From Coprinus comatus (Eukaryota; Basidiomycota; Agaricomycetes; Agaricales; Agaricaceae), in the NCBI GenBank assembly GCA_034638255.1, contig JAWPGT010000003.1:1178001-1242000 (forward strand): a stretch of 64,000 bases of DNA, given 5' to 3'. The position numbers and the translations under genes were made by a program. A model generated the notes under the pieces. It saw only the letters and a list, made by a program, of their open reading frames with translations. It was not told the DNA's origin and did not search any database. This document shows, in pieces, positions 24,641-37,316 of the stretch. Within the stretch, counting starts at the first letter, position 1; every line of letters starts with the position of its first letter.

Positions 24641-27600
24641 ACGTACAGAAATTTGTTTGTAATCTCTTTTTGCAGGGACAATTCTTGAACTCGAACTTGG
24701 ACCAGGATTAGAACCACTTGCCCCTCCACCACCACCACCAAACGAGGTATCATCGGGGTCAGCCCACTCCCAATACCCACAAACATCTTTCGAACAAATC
24801 CAACAAGGTTTTCCAGCTCTTAAACCTGAAGTACTTGTATTTTCATCAAAGCCGGAATTCCACAACCACATAAAGCTCCTCCTCCTCCTCCTACTCCTCT
24901 TCCTCCTCTTCGAGGTTGTGTTGTTATCAAAGTCGCCCTTGAAGAAGAAGTAGCTGGTAATGACGTTGCTGTTGTTGAGGTGTTAGTGAACGTCCTTGGT
25001 GTCGAGGTACTTGTAAATGCTGACGATGCGGTTGATGATGACGATACTGTATTTCGAGGAACTATTGTACTCGTATTCGTATTCGTAGTTCTTCCTCTAG
25101 ACGCTGAAACAGGTGCAGGTCTTGAAGGAACAGGATCGTCATTAAACCAGTCTTCCATTTCATCTACATTACAACGAGAAATACGAAAATGAGCGTCATT
25201 TGTATGAGAAAAAAGAGACTAGGGACTTACCATCATCATCTTCGAAATCAACGCCACCTCTAGTTCGACCACCTCCACGACCTCTCGTAGATGTAGTCGT
25301 TCCTCTGGTGCCTTGTGTTACTGTTGTTGTACCTCTTGTACCTCTACCTCCTCTAGTACCACGAGTTGCGGTTGTGCCGCTGGCACCTCTCCTTCCATTT
25401 CCACCTCCGCCAGCATCATCATCGTCATCATCATTGTCAGGTCCGTGATTATCATTATTCCTGGCTCCTCTTCCTCCTCGGTTATTGTCATTTCTCTGCG
25501 CTCCATCGGGGTCTGGATTTCCGTCTAAATATTGTCTGACGCTCTAAAAAAAAAAAGAGGGGGGGGAAATGGTTTAGTTGTACATTTTACAGAAAATAAA
25601 GTAACATTTTATAAGATAAAAAAAAAAATTACCTGGACAACAGTGTTCCAATTCTCTCCCACAACTCTAAACATTTCTTTATACTGTTCTAGACTTCTTT
25701 CCAACATAATTTCCTTTGTAACTACTCTTTCACAAACTTGTACCATCCTTCTTTCCGTCTAGAGTAAAATTCTGTCAATCATAATAATAATAATAATAAA
25801 GAAGAGAGAGTAAAAAAAAAAAAAGGAAACTTGTAAAACGTAAAACATACCTCACGTCTCAACAAAGGTTTACTAACACTCTTATCCAAACCAATCTTAT
25901 TGTACCCCTCAATCAACCCAATTCCAAGTGTAGAAGGTACCAAATATTTCGTAGTACCTTCCATCCTCCCAATAACATATTCTCTATCAAGAATAGTTTG
26001 AATATGTTGTGCAATCGTCGCATCCGTACCTATTTTTGTTGGTTCAAGGGTTTAGTACATAGTCCACGTTTAACGGAAAAGGAAAATGAACGGGGAGGAG
26101 AGAGGAAGGAGAGAGAAACGAACATACCAATCCCATTTTTATCCATCAACGAAACCAAATCAGCCTCAGTCAATAAATTCGGTTTACTAGTCTGTCCATC
26201 TCTTAATTCACAAACACTTGGTTGAACCAAATCTCCTTCTCTAAACGCTGGTAAAACATTTCCAACCCATTTATCATATGGATAAACATCCAAATAATTC
26301 CTTTGAGTGACGACCAAACCTATATATATGCAAAAAGGAAAGGGAAAGACCAAATAAAATCAGTTTTATAATTTCTCTTCTCTCTTTTCTTCAAAACCGG
26401 GACCAAGAGAACGGGTGGAGCAGAAAACAAGGAAAGAAGAAATACAGAAAACAAAAAGAAATAAAACTCACCAGTAGCACTAAACCATTCACCATTACAA
26501 CTAACCTCAACCATAGTCTGCCAACCTTCAGCATCTTTCGAACAACAAGCCAAAAACCTTCGAGTTATATATTCATAAACTCTTTTCTCATCTCCTGTAA
26601 CTTGAGCTGCATGTGCTGTTGGATGAATTGGAGGATGTGCTTTATCGTTGTTTTTTCCTTTACGCGGCGTATTAAATCCTGCTTCTCCGAGCCTGTTGGA
26701 TATATGGATATAATACGATCAAAGTAAGTAAGTTTGAAAAGTTTTGAAGTGTTTGAAAGGCGGAGATGGAGGCGGGGGTGGAAATGGAGAGAGAAGGAAA
26801 TGGGAGGTTGAAAGGACAATAACATACGTTCTAGCAAAAGCTCCCCAATTAGGATCAACAGTTTGTTTTTGAATAAGACTCATAAAATCGAATTGATTAT
26901 CAAATTGGTCGGTTTCTGTACGTGGATACGAAACGAATCCTTGTTGATACAACTTCTCCGCTATCTATTTTCCCCCACAAAAAAAAATATCAATACCAAC
27001 ACCATTATCATCTTAAAAAGAACAGAGACGTACATCGAGAACTTTCTTAGGAGCCATCTTAAGTAACCTCGATCCCGCTTTTTGTAATTCAACAGTCGTA
27101 AGCGGTAACGGTTTCCTATATAAAACATAACACAATTATACCAACAACTGAAGAACTGAAAAACTAATAACATACCACTTCTTCGTATCTTTGTTCGTCA
27201 CCTTTTCCACCTTGACAGTCGGATTATCCAGAACAAACGCATATATTGCAACAGCCGAGTCTTCATCAAACAAATGTCCTCTTTTCCAATTGAATACAGT
27301 TTCTTGACGACCTTCCGGTGTATTACTATTCAAGGAAAGAAAGATGTACCAGAAAGGTTCGGTACGAATGCTTGAACTCGATTGTATCGTTGTACTACGA
27401 AGCCTAGCGTTGGAAATTGACATGGACCTGTATGGATATTTGAGTTTTAAGATGTTCAAATAAGAAAAGGAGAAAAGGAGGGGGAATTTCGTTGAGAATT
27501 TGGGCTAAAGTGGTAGTTGGGATTTATAGGTAGGTACGAACCGTATGAAATCATTTTGTCATTTAAAACTTGAACTTGAGTTTGCAAAGAAAGAGTTTGC

Positions 27601-28297
27601 ATTCGAGTGAAAGCTGCTCCTACTTTCAGGTCTAATAAGATCCGAGCATCGACAGCATCAGCTTGTGCACGATCCAATTCTATAGGATGTTGCATTGCTC
27701 TATGAATTTGCCTAAACGAAATGTATAAAACCCATAATAAGTACCGTACCATCCACAAAGATAAAATATTTACGCACTGAGCAATAATAGCACTAAACCT
27801 CGCTCTCTTCACCTGAATTGTCCTATTAATGCTTTTACAAACATTAACAATCTCCATCCCAATGTGTTCTCCCTCTCTATCACAATCCGTCCAAATCATC
27901 AACATATCACATCTCCTAGCTTGATTCAACAAATTTTGTTCAATATCCTTTTTATCCTTCGCAGTTCTACATTCCACAGGAGCATCAAACAATTCCACTG
28001 GATTACAAGAATACCATTTTCGATGTCTTTCAGTAAAATCGTATTCCGTCAAATGTCCCGCTACGCATGTGAAAACAACTTCGGAGTTCGTTTGAAGGTA
28101 ATCGAAGATATAATTCTTGACAAATTTTGATCTAGTATTTTGCTATAATGTAACGCATATAAACGTAGAAAATTATTATCCAGTTCAATTTAGGAGAAAA
28201 CCCTTTCGTTACATACGGTTTCAAAACGACCTCCTGATAGAATACCAGAAATTGCTTTTGAGATGGATGGTTTTTCAGCAACACAAAGTATTCGCAT
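23525..28297 (-). CDS. TOP3: DNA topoisomerase III with C-terminal GRF and CCHC zinc fingers
   Basis: Type IA topoisomerase that nicks and passes single strands, working with RecQ helicase and Rmi1 to dissolve recombination intermediates. The start MRILCVAEKPSISKAIS is diagnostic; a splice gives QNTRSKFVKNYIFDY and CVAGHLTEYDF. The Toprim acidic motif is WTDCDREGEHIG; the catalytic tyrosine is in GFVSYPRTET (Tyr codon 26926-26928); other family blocks are RAQADAVDARILLDLKVG and HPPIHPTAHAAQV. Then come an RG-rich linker, two GRF-type fingers (CGCGIPA... CWICSKDVCGYWEW; CKCGVAGVMYTVNKEG... CGFFEW) and three CCHC knuckles split by introns (CGENGHWS, CFKCQEPGHFA, CYNCGKSGHWS). Two frame breaks lie in the tail: in the first GRF finger near 24848 and in the linker before the last knuckle near 23885. 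The catalytic core is intact. Confidence 0.93.
24611..24640. repeat. GA dinucleotide microsatellite in TOP3 intron
   Basis: A nearly pure (GA)n run of about 30 bases inside an intron of the topoisomerase gene, between the exons for the two GRF fingers. Read on the coding strand it is a CT tract, so it may double as polypyrimidine sequence. Confidence 0.85.
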
Positions 28298-28536
28298 TTC
28301 TTAACGCAAAAAGGGCCATCCAACGCTGCAAGGGCTGAAGTTGAGGTGTTTGGGTAGTCGCGTCTTTGATTACACGAGTGTAATTGGTAAAGCCAAAAGC
28401 GTGTTTAAGTGATCACATGACCGTTTCCCTTCACCAGCCCATGAGGCGATAATGATGTTTGTTGTTGCTTGGTTCTAAAGCTCTTTCATTTAGAAACTAA
28501 CATTTGCATTTATAACAGAAAAACACAAAAGACAAA
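28298..28536. promoter_or_regulatory. Shared divergent promoter TOP3 / UTP25
   Basis: Only 239 bases separate the start codons of two divergent housekeeping genes, so both promoters and 5' UTRs must fit here. AT-rich blocks and TTTATAAC near 28509-28516 could serve UTP25. The arrangement suggests a bidirectional promoter; no specific factor site is claimed. Confidence 0.6.
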
Positions 28537-31150
28537 ATGGATGATGGAAATAGTGTCACTACAAAGCTATTGACATTGCTTAATGTGTCTGCTACAAAAG
28601 TTGGGAAAAGAAAGAGAGGGTTTGATGATCATTTAGGGTCTTCTGATAAACTGAATAAACGCAGGTCAATTGCATTTGCTGAAAGGAAAATGACGAGGAG
28701 AAGGAGAATGATAATGGGGAATGGAAATGAAGATGGAGGTAAAAATTCATCAAAACTTGAAGAGAAAAAGGGTGGAGAAGGAGTGGTTATGGATGATACA
28801 AAACACAATGCAGCGGGAGAGGAACTGGAGGAGGAAGAAGAAAAGGTAGAAGGGGACGATGAAGAAGCAGAAGGTATTTTCTACAACCTTTTTAAAAAAT
28901 TCCTTATATCTTGTTAATTTCATTTTTTTTAGGATCATCTGATTTTTATGAACAACATTTCGGAAACAACCCAGCCATTCTTACAGAAGCTGCACGAAAT
29001 GCAGTCGACTCTAAATCCTGGAAGACTACTACCGAATCTCTACGATCACTTGGTTCAGCGATAGTCTCCATTCCAGAATCGTCTGAGGACAATACTTCAA
29101 ATCTACCTACTCCAGATGTAAGTTTACCATCTCAAATACCCAACACTCCAATACTTACTATCTCAGATCCTAGAACGTCTAAAAACACCATTCCAAGAGC
29201 ATCAAGCTAAATCATCTCGCAGTGCGTTATTTGAACCAGTTTTTTTATCATGACACTTATAATCCTCCAGAAATCATTGACCTCCAAAACGACCTTCTCT
29301 CAACACTCTCCACCCATCGTGACCTTTACCTGACTAACTCACCTCTCGAAACCCGTGCACCAACAAGAGAAGCCATCGCACTACATGCTCTGAACCACAT
29401 AACAAAGTAACCTCTCTCTCTAAAAAAAAATTATCTCAACTTCACTAAAATTGATAAACAAAAAACCCCACAGAATCGTCGTCGCGTACTTAAAAACAAC
29501 GAACGCCTCAACAAATCCTCAAAAGACAAAGAAAAAGACGCACCAAACCCCGAAGATGTTCAAGACCAAGGTTTCACACGACCTACAATCCTAATTCTCC
29601 TACCTTTCCGTAATTCCGCCATTTCCTGGTACAACGCATTAACATCTCACACACCCACACCACCTTATCAAATTCTTAATAAATCTCGTTTCCTTTCCGA
29701 ATATGGACTCCCTAAAAATGTTGTTGATAAACTTGCTTCTGCTGAAAAGGGTACTTATCCTGAAGATCATGTTGAAACGTTTAAAGGAAATGTGGATGAT
29801 AATTTTAGAGTTGGAGTTAAGGTTACTAGGAAGAGTGTTAAGATGTTTAGTGAGTTTTATGGTTGTGATATTGTTTTGGCTAGTCCGTTGGGTTTGAGAA
29901 GGAGTATTGAAAAGGAAAAGTACGTTTTTCATTAGTTCTAACGAAAAAAAAGAGCCTATTATATTGATTATTATTATTTCGTGGCTTTTAGGCATGCGGA
30001 TTATCTATCCTCAATAGAACTGTTAATAATCGACCAAATGGATGCTCTAACAATGCAAAACTGGGATCATATTAAATTCGTACTATCACATATCAACAAA
30101 CTTCCAAAAGAATCTCATGATACCGATTTTTCTCGTATTAAATCTTGGTATCTCGATGGACAGTACGTTCTTTTTTTTCATACATCCTTCTGTTACTAGA
30201 AAACAAAATTTTATGTGTTATAGTGCCGCATACCTACGTCAATCAATCACATTAACAGCCTACGAAACACCCGAAACTCGTTCATTATACAATTCATTCA
30301 CAAACATATCCGGTAAAATCCGAACTTCAAAACTTTATCCACCAATCTCAGTTCCCGAAGGTATCGATCAGGTATGTTAAATCCTTTCCTCATTTCTCTC
30401 TCTCTCTCTCTCACACATTCCTACCCTTCGCATTGTTTTTTTTTTCTAACATTGGTTTTGATAACAGCAATTAATCCACTTTGACTGTACAAATCCACTT
30501 TCCGAACCTGATAAACGATTCCATCATTTCACAACTCAATTATTTCCTCAACTTTTAAAATCAGCAATTCAAAGTACAAATACAATAATATTTGTGCCTT
30601 CTTCATTTGATTTTATAAGATTGCATAATTGGTTTAGGAAGGAGAGTGGAGTTTCTTTTTCTATTCTTTCAGAGTACGTCCCTTTTTTCTTCTTTTTTTT
30701 CCTTTTTTTTTTTTTTTTCTTTAAGTGTTTTTAAGTGTGTTTTGGTTTTGATTTTGAAAATGATGATAGGTATTCAACGAATCAAGATATATCAAGAACT
30801 AGACAAGCTTTTTTTAAAGGGACGAAATCATTTTTACTCATAAGTGAACGATTTCATTTTTACAAACGGTATGTTCTCCTCCTCATCATCATCATCATTA
30901 TCTTCTTCTCCTTTTTACTCAATTAATTATTCAAAGATACAAAATCCGAGGAATCAAAAACATTCTATTCTACTCACCACCAGAACATTCTCAATATTAC
31001 ACCGAATTCCTATCTTATCCATTTTTAGATCAAGATGTAATTGAACCTGAAGATGTTACTGTTAAAATGTTGTATACGAGATTTGATTGGTTGAAGTTGG
31101 AAAGGATATTAGGGAGTGAAGGTGCTATGGAGTTGATTAAGAGTTTTTGA
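28537..31150 (+). CDS. UTP25: U3 snoRNP protein Utp25 (SSU processome), apparent frameshift
   Basis: Utp25 belongs to the small-subunit processome in the nucleolus and is needed for pre-18S rRNA processing; it resembles a DEAD-box fold without helicase motifs. Nine or so exons run from [12 protein letters not shown] to [10 protein letters not shown]. The N-terminus is basic then acidic ([18 protein letters not shown]), as usual for the family. Recognisable blocks: [103 protein letters not shown] and FSILSE. At bases 29240-29246 a run of seven T puts FEP and YHDTYNPP in different frames; six T would join them. In yeast UTP25 is essential, so an assembly error at the homopolymer is more likely than a dead gene. 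Confidence 0.92.
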
Positions 31151-31646
31151 AAAGTTTGATTTGTTGAAGAAGAAGAGGAAGAGGAAGACGAGCGTTTTTT
31201 TTTTTTAGCTGAGAAAGGAATGGGAAGGGAAGAGGGAAGGGAACGCAAAAAAGTGGTAGTAATACTACGTATTGATATTGTTCAAATGTAGATGATATAT
31301 TAGCTTGTTAGAGAAAAATCTATTAAACCGCTCGAGTGGAATTGTCCATGTCAGCGCTGGGTTCCACTGGAACCTGAGAGTGTTGTTACCCGCGGCCCGG
31401 GAATACCGATATATATTCACGTGACTTAACCATCTGATGCATTGATCGGGCGCGGAAATTTCAAAAAAGAAAGTAGTCTTTCGTTTAAACTTGTCTTGTT
31501 GAAGGCCTTGTGCTAGGTCTTATCTACTTGCTTGTTTTTCTCTCCTTCTCTCTGTTTGTTATTCTCCTCTTGTGAAATTCCATTTGTTGGTGCTCTTTAT
31601 TTCAGATTCACTATCGATACCCCGCACCTCAACCAAGTTAAAAACT
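31151..31646. other. UTP25 terminator / LYAR promoter region
   Basis: About 500 bases between two co-directional genes. It includes GC-rich sequence near 31340-31410 and a long pyrimidine-rich tract at 31536-31575 before the LYAR start codon, typical of a fungal promoter. No gene is seen. Confidence 0.5.
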
Positions 31647-33030
31647 ATGGTTTCTTTCCAGTATGTCTTCTTTTTTTGTTGGGTTTTTTTTTTCCTTTTG
31701 TTTTGTTTTACTGATTATTTATGATTTGGGTTTCTGTTTTTAGGTGTCATTGTGAGTTTTATTACTTTATATACCGAAATGATCGAATAAGGTCAAAAAA
31801 CGAAAAAGAAAAAATATATAACTAACAAACAACCTTCTTCCCCTCCCCTCTCTCTCTCTCTGTGCGTGTGGTGTTTATATAGCATGCGGAGATGTAGTCA
31901 AAAAACCAAAACTAGATCAACACAGAGGAAGATGTAATTCAGGATTCGATTGTATAGATTGTTCAAAAACTTTCAATACTCCTGCTGATTACAAAAGTCA
32001 TACTTCATGTATCAGTGAAGCTGAGAAATATCAAAAGACTTTGTATAAAGGTCCTAAAACTAATGTACGTTATCTCTATGTCTATGTATATCTTGTCTAA
32101 TAGTGGTTTTTCTCTTATCGTTGTAGGGGAAAGCTCAAACTCAAGCCCCGGCTCCTCAAGCTAAAGCACCAGTAACAACTCGGACCCCAACCCCAGTTCA
32201 TGCCCCTGCCCCAGCTCGACCTAGAGCAAATGGTAATACCAATGGCGATGTTCGTCCACCATATCCAGGTGGTGGTAGTGGATATGGAGGCGGTGGATAC
32301 GGTGGAGGAGGATATGGTGGAAGAGGAGGATACGGTGGAGGTGGAAGAGGGGGATATGGTGGAGGATATGGAGGAGGACCTAGACCTCAAGCTACAGGTG
32401 CTAATGATACAAAACTTGGAACGCCGTTGAGGATGTCACCTGTTTCTGAACAGTCAAGTACACCTCCAAGTGATACTGCTCCTGAAGCTGAGAGTAAGAA
32501 GCGGAAAGCGGTTGATGTGAGTTCTTGCTCTTTCATCTTTTTATGGGTGGTGTATGTGTGGTGGAGAAGTGTTGAATGTTTTTTTTTTGTAGGATGGACA
32601 AGATGTTTCGAGTAAGAAGAAGAATAAGAAGGATGTTGATGTTTCTTCGATACCCACTCCATCATCGCCGGTAAAAGAAAAGAAAGAGCAGAAGAGAAGA
32701 AAGAGAAGAAAGATAAAGAAGAAAGAGAAAAAAGAAAAAGTAGTAGACGAGTCAATGTCAACAACAACCGTTGATGTGGCTTTACCAGCATCTACTACCG
32801 AAGGTAGGAAGGAAAAGAAGGAGAAAAAAGAGAAAAAAGAGAAGAAAAAGAGCAAGTCGTCAGAGGAGAAGACTACTACAAATGGAGATGATGATGTCGA
32901 GATGACTGGACCTTCAGATAAATCAGACAAGGAGAAGAAGAAGAAGAAAAAGGAAAAGAGCAGTAGTACAGCCGAGGCCGAGGAATTGTCCAAGTCGTCC
33001 AAGAAAGAGAAAAAGGAGAAGAGGAAATAA
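31647..33030 (+). CDS. LYAR-type nucleolar zinc-finger protein
   Basis: Four or five exons. Splicing of the first short exons (31647 onward, CA|GTATGT; CAT T|GTGAGT; ...ATAG|CATGC) gives MVSFQCHSCGDVVKKPKLDQH then RGRCNSGFDCIDCSKTFN, TPADYKSHTSCISEAEKYQ: the paired C2HC zinc fingers of the LYAR family, nucleolar proteins implicated in ribosome biogenesis and rRNA transcription. The middle is an RGG/GYGG-rich low-complexity stretch (about 32265-32375) likely to bind RNA. The rest is a highly charged Lys/Glu tail (KKEKKEKKEKKEKK-type runs) ending KEKKEKRK. Such Lys-rich tails act as nucleolar localisation signals. The gene lies between UTP25, another nucleolar factor, and ATG3, whose start is only 83 bases after the stop. 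Confidence 0.88.
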
Positions 33031-33113
33031 AAGATAATATTAGATATGTTTGGTTAGATAAGACACGTGCCGTAATTATATCGATTTCCATTCCTTGCCT
33101 TCCTTCCACCACC

Positions 33114-34647
33114 ATGCAAGCTCTTCAGGTCGGTATTACTCGTTCCTCATCGTTCATAACAACCAACAGCAACCCTAACTGACTCGATGTCCAATCATTC
33201 AGCAACATATCTTTGCCGTTCGCGAAATCCTGAGTCCTGTGAGGCTGGTTTTTTAAGCGCGAAAGCCACTCTAAGAAACGATCAACTGACCGATGGCGTT
33301 GGAATTGTAGGTTCTCAAGGAGAGCAAGTTCAGAGAACACGGTCGTATCACTCCAGGTATCTTGACATTTCTCTCTTATAACAATAAATCCCTTGACAAG
33401 CTTCTCCAAATTAGAGGAATTCGTTGCCGCCGGTGACTTTCTCGTATATAAGTTTCCTGTCTGGACGTGGTACGCTCTTCCCTCTCTCCTACTCTCTGCT
33501 CCTTCTTACCCTTCAATCACTCATCCTTGTTTTTTACAGGGAAGCAGGCGACCAAGCCAAATATCGTGATTTCTTACCAGCCGATAAACAATACCTCGTT
33601 ACGCGAGGAGTACCTTGTCTTCGTCGAGCTTCATCTTTAGCTTATACAGATGCTGATGAAGAACGTCTTCTCAATACCGATGGAGAAATGTCTACTGGTG
33701 GTACAGGAGGAGATGATGAATGGGTTGAAACTCATACTGGAAGAAAACCTAATGTAGATGGTGCTAATAATCCCGGTGTTATTGATGATATCCCGGATGA
33801 TGATGATGGTATTTCAAATGGTGTTTCCAGATTGACTTTGAGTGGAGGTGGAGGCAGCGGTGCAGGTGATGAGACGATTGGTGAGATTCCGGATTTTGAT
33901 GAAATTCCGGACATGGATGAGGAAGATTTGGAAGGTGAAGATGAAGCTACTGTTGCTGTTCCTAAACCCAAATCTACACCTCCGGTTACAACTTCGGCGT
34001 CTACTAGTAACAATAAAGGTGCCGTAATTGATTCAAGGTCCGTTTTTATCTTCTTTATTCATTTGCACCACACTTCTGATCTCCTTTTTTTTTTTTGTTA
34101 TTTCAGACCACAACCAAATAAAAGCAATTTGCTTTCCGTACGCACTTACGACGTGATGATAACTTACGACAAATACTATCAAACTCCAAGAGTATGGTTA
34201 ATAGGTTACGATGAGAATCGAAACCCATTAAAAACCGAAGATATATTTCAAGATATTTCAGCTGATCATGCACATAAAACAGTAACGATTGAACCATTTA
34301 TACATTCAACGTCATTACAAGCAGCTTCTGTTCATCCTTGTAAACATGCTAGTGTTATGAAGAAGGTTATTGAAAGGATGAATTCTAGTGTTGTTGCGGA
34401 ACAATTGGCTGCTCAAGGGAAATTGAATTCACAACAAGGTCAAGGGAAGGATGTGAAAGGAGGAAGTGGTAGTGGTAGTGGAGAGAAGAAGAAGTGGTTT
34501 GGTGGGAAAAGTAGTGGAAAGAAGGATGGGAATGGGAAAGAGGAAGTTGTGGAAGCTATGAGAGTTGATTTTTATTTGGTGGTTTTCCTCAAGTTTATTG
34601 CTTCGATTGTACCAACTATTGAAGTTGATTCGACAACTTCATTTTAG
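33114..34647 (+). CDS. ATG3: Autophagy E2-like enzyme Atg3
   Basis: Atg3 transfers Atg8 from the E1 Atg7 to phosphatidylethanolamine at the growing autophagosome. Six exons: MQALQ, QHIFAVREILSP, LKESKFREHGRITP (donor GTGAGG), EEFVAAGDFLVYKFPVWTW, then a long exon EAGDQAKYRDFLPADKQYL... to 34037, and the last from about 34107. The amphipathic N-terminal helix used for membrane curvature sensing is present. The flexible acidic insert (GEIPDFDEIPDMDEEDLEGE) is the Atg7-binding region. The E2 core has VRTYDVMITYDKYYQTPRVW and the catalytic cysteine in HPCKHASVM (Cys codon 34339-34341). A Gly/Ser/Lys-rich insert of about 50 residues follows before the final helix FLKFIASIVPTIEVD, which is longer than in yeast. 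No defect is seen. Confidence 0.95.
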
Positions 34648-36033
34648 AAAGGAAGGGCGTCTTTTTTCTCTCTTTTGAATGTCTAAGAGAAGGAGAAAGA
34701 AAGAGGGAGAATATTTGTTTTGGGAGGAATGAACGGATGCTTTCTTTTTTTTTTTCTCGCTTGTTTTTTGTTTTGTTGAGGTGTGATGTTTGAGGTGATT
34801 TGTGATTAGATTGAAGTGGAGTGGATTGTGTTAGTTATTTTCAGTACAGAAACTATGCTCCGTTTTCTTCCTTTTCATATGTCTTTTCTTTTCTTTTCTC
34901 CTTTTCGTTGTTGTTGTTGTTGCTTTTATATATATACCCACCATGGTACACATCTCATCTCAATCTCTTACCTACATAAACACACACACATACAGTCTCT
35001 CTGAGTTTCTCAACGTTTCTCGTTCTCCTTCCTTTACCCCCCTTTTTTTGTCCTTTTACAGTGGTTCATGCACATGGTTCATACACTTGGGGCATGGATT
35101 TGAAGTTCGTTAAATGGTTCTGTTGCTCTGTATTGTCCTCTTTTTTCTTCTTTTTTCGCTTTTATGAATACTAGTCTCTTCTGTGTTTCTTCTGTGTTTC
35201 TGTACATACATACGTGCATACGTACATAAGATATAAATGTAAATGTAACTCTTTTTTTCATTTTCTTTCGGACTTTGTTTTGTTTTATTTTCTATTTTTA
35301 TGTATAATGTATTTCTTTTTTTTTTCGGTTTTGGTTTTTTTTTTCTGTGGTTACGACTCATACGACTCATGGTATTGAAGTCTGGTAGTGGTATCTGTTC
35401 TGTATCATGTGTGACCTATATTATATTATGAATATCCGAGTCATTGTTGAATAAGACGCATAACGCCTACGATGTTACTATTAGTAACCTTCTTTTTCTT
35501 TCAAAGTTAGTGACCACTGACCTACGTGAATTTTAATATATTATATTGAGAATTTACATTAACATAATACAACCTGTTTCTTTCATAGCAGTCTGGAGCC
35601 CTGGGGTATACCATAACAGAATGCTCGTTGCTATAGTGAATCTGGACTGGCCGATAGGTAAAGTATAACCAGCTGTAATATCTCGGACTTCCTGTCCGTG
35701 GCTGTGGCCGTCAGTCAGCCCTTTTAGTTTTTTGAAATTGAATAGGTATTACGAATCTTCAGTACTCAGCCGCAGTGATCAGCTTCATACTACATAGTAA
35801 GAGGGCTAAACTTGAAGGATTTAGTACAAAGAGAAATTGAAGAGAATTAGATTAGGCTTTGGACCAGTGACAAAACGATAACTTAGTACTAATTTTATTT
35901 AATAGTATATTCAGTGTTATCTTGGTAGAGACGTTGACGTCACTAAACTAATGTCTTATTGATTGCACGATTGTCAATGTATATAAGATGGAACCCTAAT
36001 GATTCTCTTACATGTTTCCCAATGTTCTCTGAG

Positions 36034-36052
36034 CTCTCTCTCTCTCTCTCTC
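36034..36052. repeat. CT microsatellite
   Basis: About nine CT units in an intergenic stretch, downstream of ATG3. Confidence 0.8.
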
Positions 36053-37250
36053 AACGGAGATTACTACTACTTAATCTGAGACCGGATCTCCTTGCTGTTT
36101 ACTCTTTGTTCCCTTGTAAGAACGTTCATTATTGATATTAATGTTCTCATTTAGTGTTGCCCTCCAGGCTTTTATAGAGTCGAACAAGGGCCAAGGGCCT
36201 TTGGTCTTGGAGCTTGGGATTTGATGGTAAGTAATAATAGATATATAATATAACGTCAGTTGTGGATCCGAGTCCCGGCTTCTGCCAGCTCGTAAATTTG
36301 ACCATTCTCAATTGATGTACTTGAAGAATGAAAGAAAGAAAGAAAGCAAACGTAAAAAAAACTCTCATTATTACTATGATTGATTCGCATTAATTAATTG
36401 AAAAATTGATGTTGGTGTTGTGGTATAGACACTGGTGGGGCACCGATCCCGCGGCGAAATGAAATCGGAAATATCCGGTGTACCATTGACACTAAGTTAT
36501 CACAACATTCCAATCGGCCCAACGCCATTCTATCTATCTGGAACTTGAGGCATTTATCACACTGGCCAACTGGTTAGGCCCTCCAACACTAATATATGTA
36601 CGTCAGTTGCCTTGGGTGCACTGTGATAATCAATCATCATCCATTCTCCGAAATGAAGGTAGTAGGTACAGCGACAATCGCAAATGAGATTGATTCCGAA
36701 TATCAATATCTTGGCGAACTTGGTGACTTCACCAAGCTCTGCATGATGCATTGATATCAAGGTCATCATGTAAATCAAGGTGTTTCATATTGTCACCTAA
36801 GTATAATAGACTTGAAAAAAAAAATTCTGGTTTTCTAGAAGTCTCTCATCATACACATGTGTCGGTGGAACCACTCGTTTATCGTTGGGATTGTGTTGGC
36901 CTCCTATGTCACTCTACCACCCTGTTTCTTTCTTCACGGATCAAGACAGACGCGACCGGATGTGATGAGAAAAGTGAGTATACAGTAACTTAATACCCAG
37001 TTTCTGTCCCATGCCATAGTAACTTAACCCATGGGGACCCACTAGCACGTCGCATAACCAATGTCTGACATTTTGCGCATCGCGGCTTCACGCAGATCCC
37101 ACTACTTCTCAATGTATCGACGTCATTTGGGAAGATGGATAAATTTTGAATCCATGCCATAATACTTAAGATATTTACTTCAACGTGAAATTGACAGGCC
37201 CTATGATTCAGATTCCTGCCAATAGTATCTCCGGGAGACTTTTACTTCTG

Positions 37251-37258
37251 TATAAAAG
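37251..37258 (+). promoter_or_regulatory. Candidate TATA box of P450-1
   Basis: TATAAAAG 66 bases upstream of the P450-1 ATG at 37317. P450-2 has a similar box at nearly the same distance, which supports both. Confidence 0.5.
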
Positions 37259-37316
37259 AGCTTCAGAATGGACCTGTTCCAATTCCAAGCCCTTCACTTA
37301 CTTGATTTGCACTACT

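Larger units (their letters stand above)
34648..37316. other. Intergenic region, 2.7 kb
   Basis: No gene is supported. It begins with a T-rich ATG3 3' flank, contains several T/A homopolymers (for example 35317-35345), a CT microsatellite at 36034-36052, and ends with the P450-1 promoter. Confidence 0.5.

Noticed and set aside
32541..33002. Minus-strand frame rich in Phe, Ser and Leu opposite the LYAR gene
   Set aside because: It is the complement of the Lys/Glu-rich tail; AAG/GAG repeats give CTT/CTC, hence Leu/Phe/Ser runs.
36171..36300. Possible tRNA-like palindrome around CAAGGGCCAAGGGCCTTTGG
   Set aside because: It does not form a cloverleaf with T-arm and anticodon positions.
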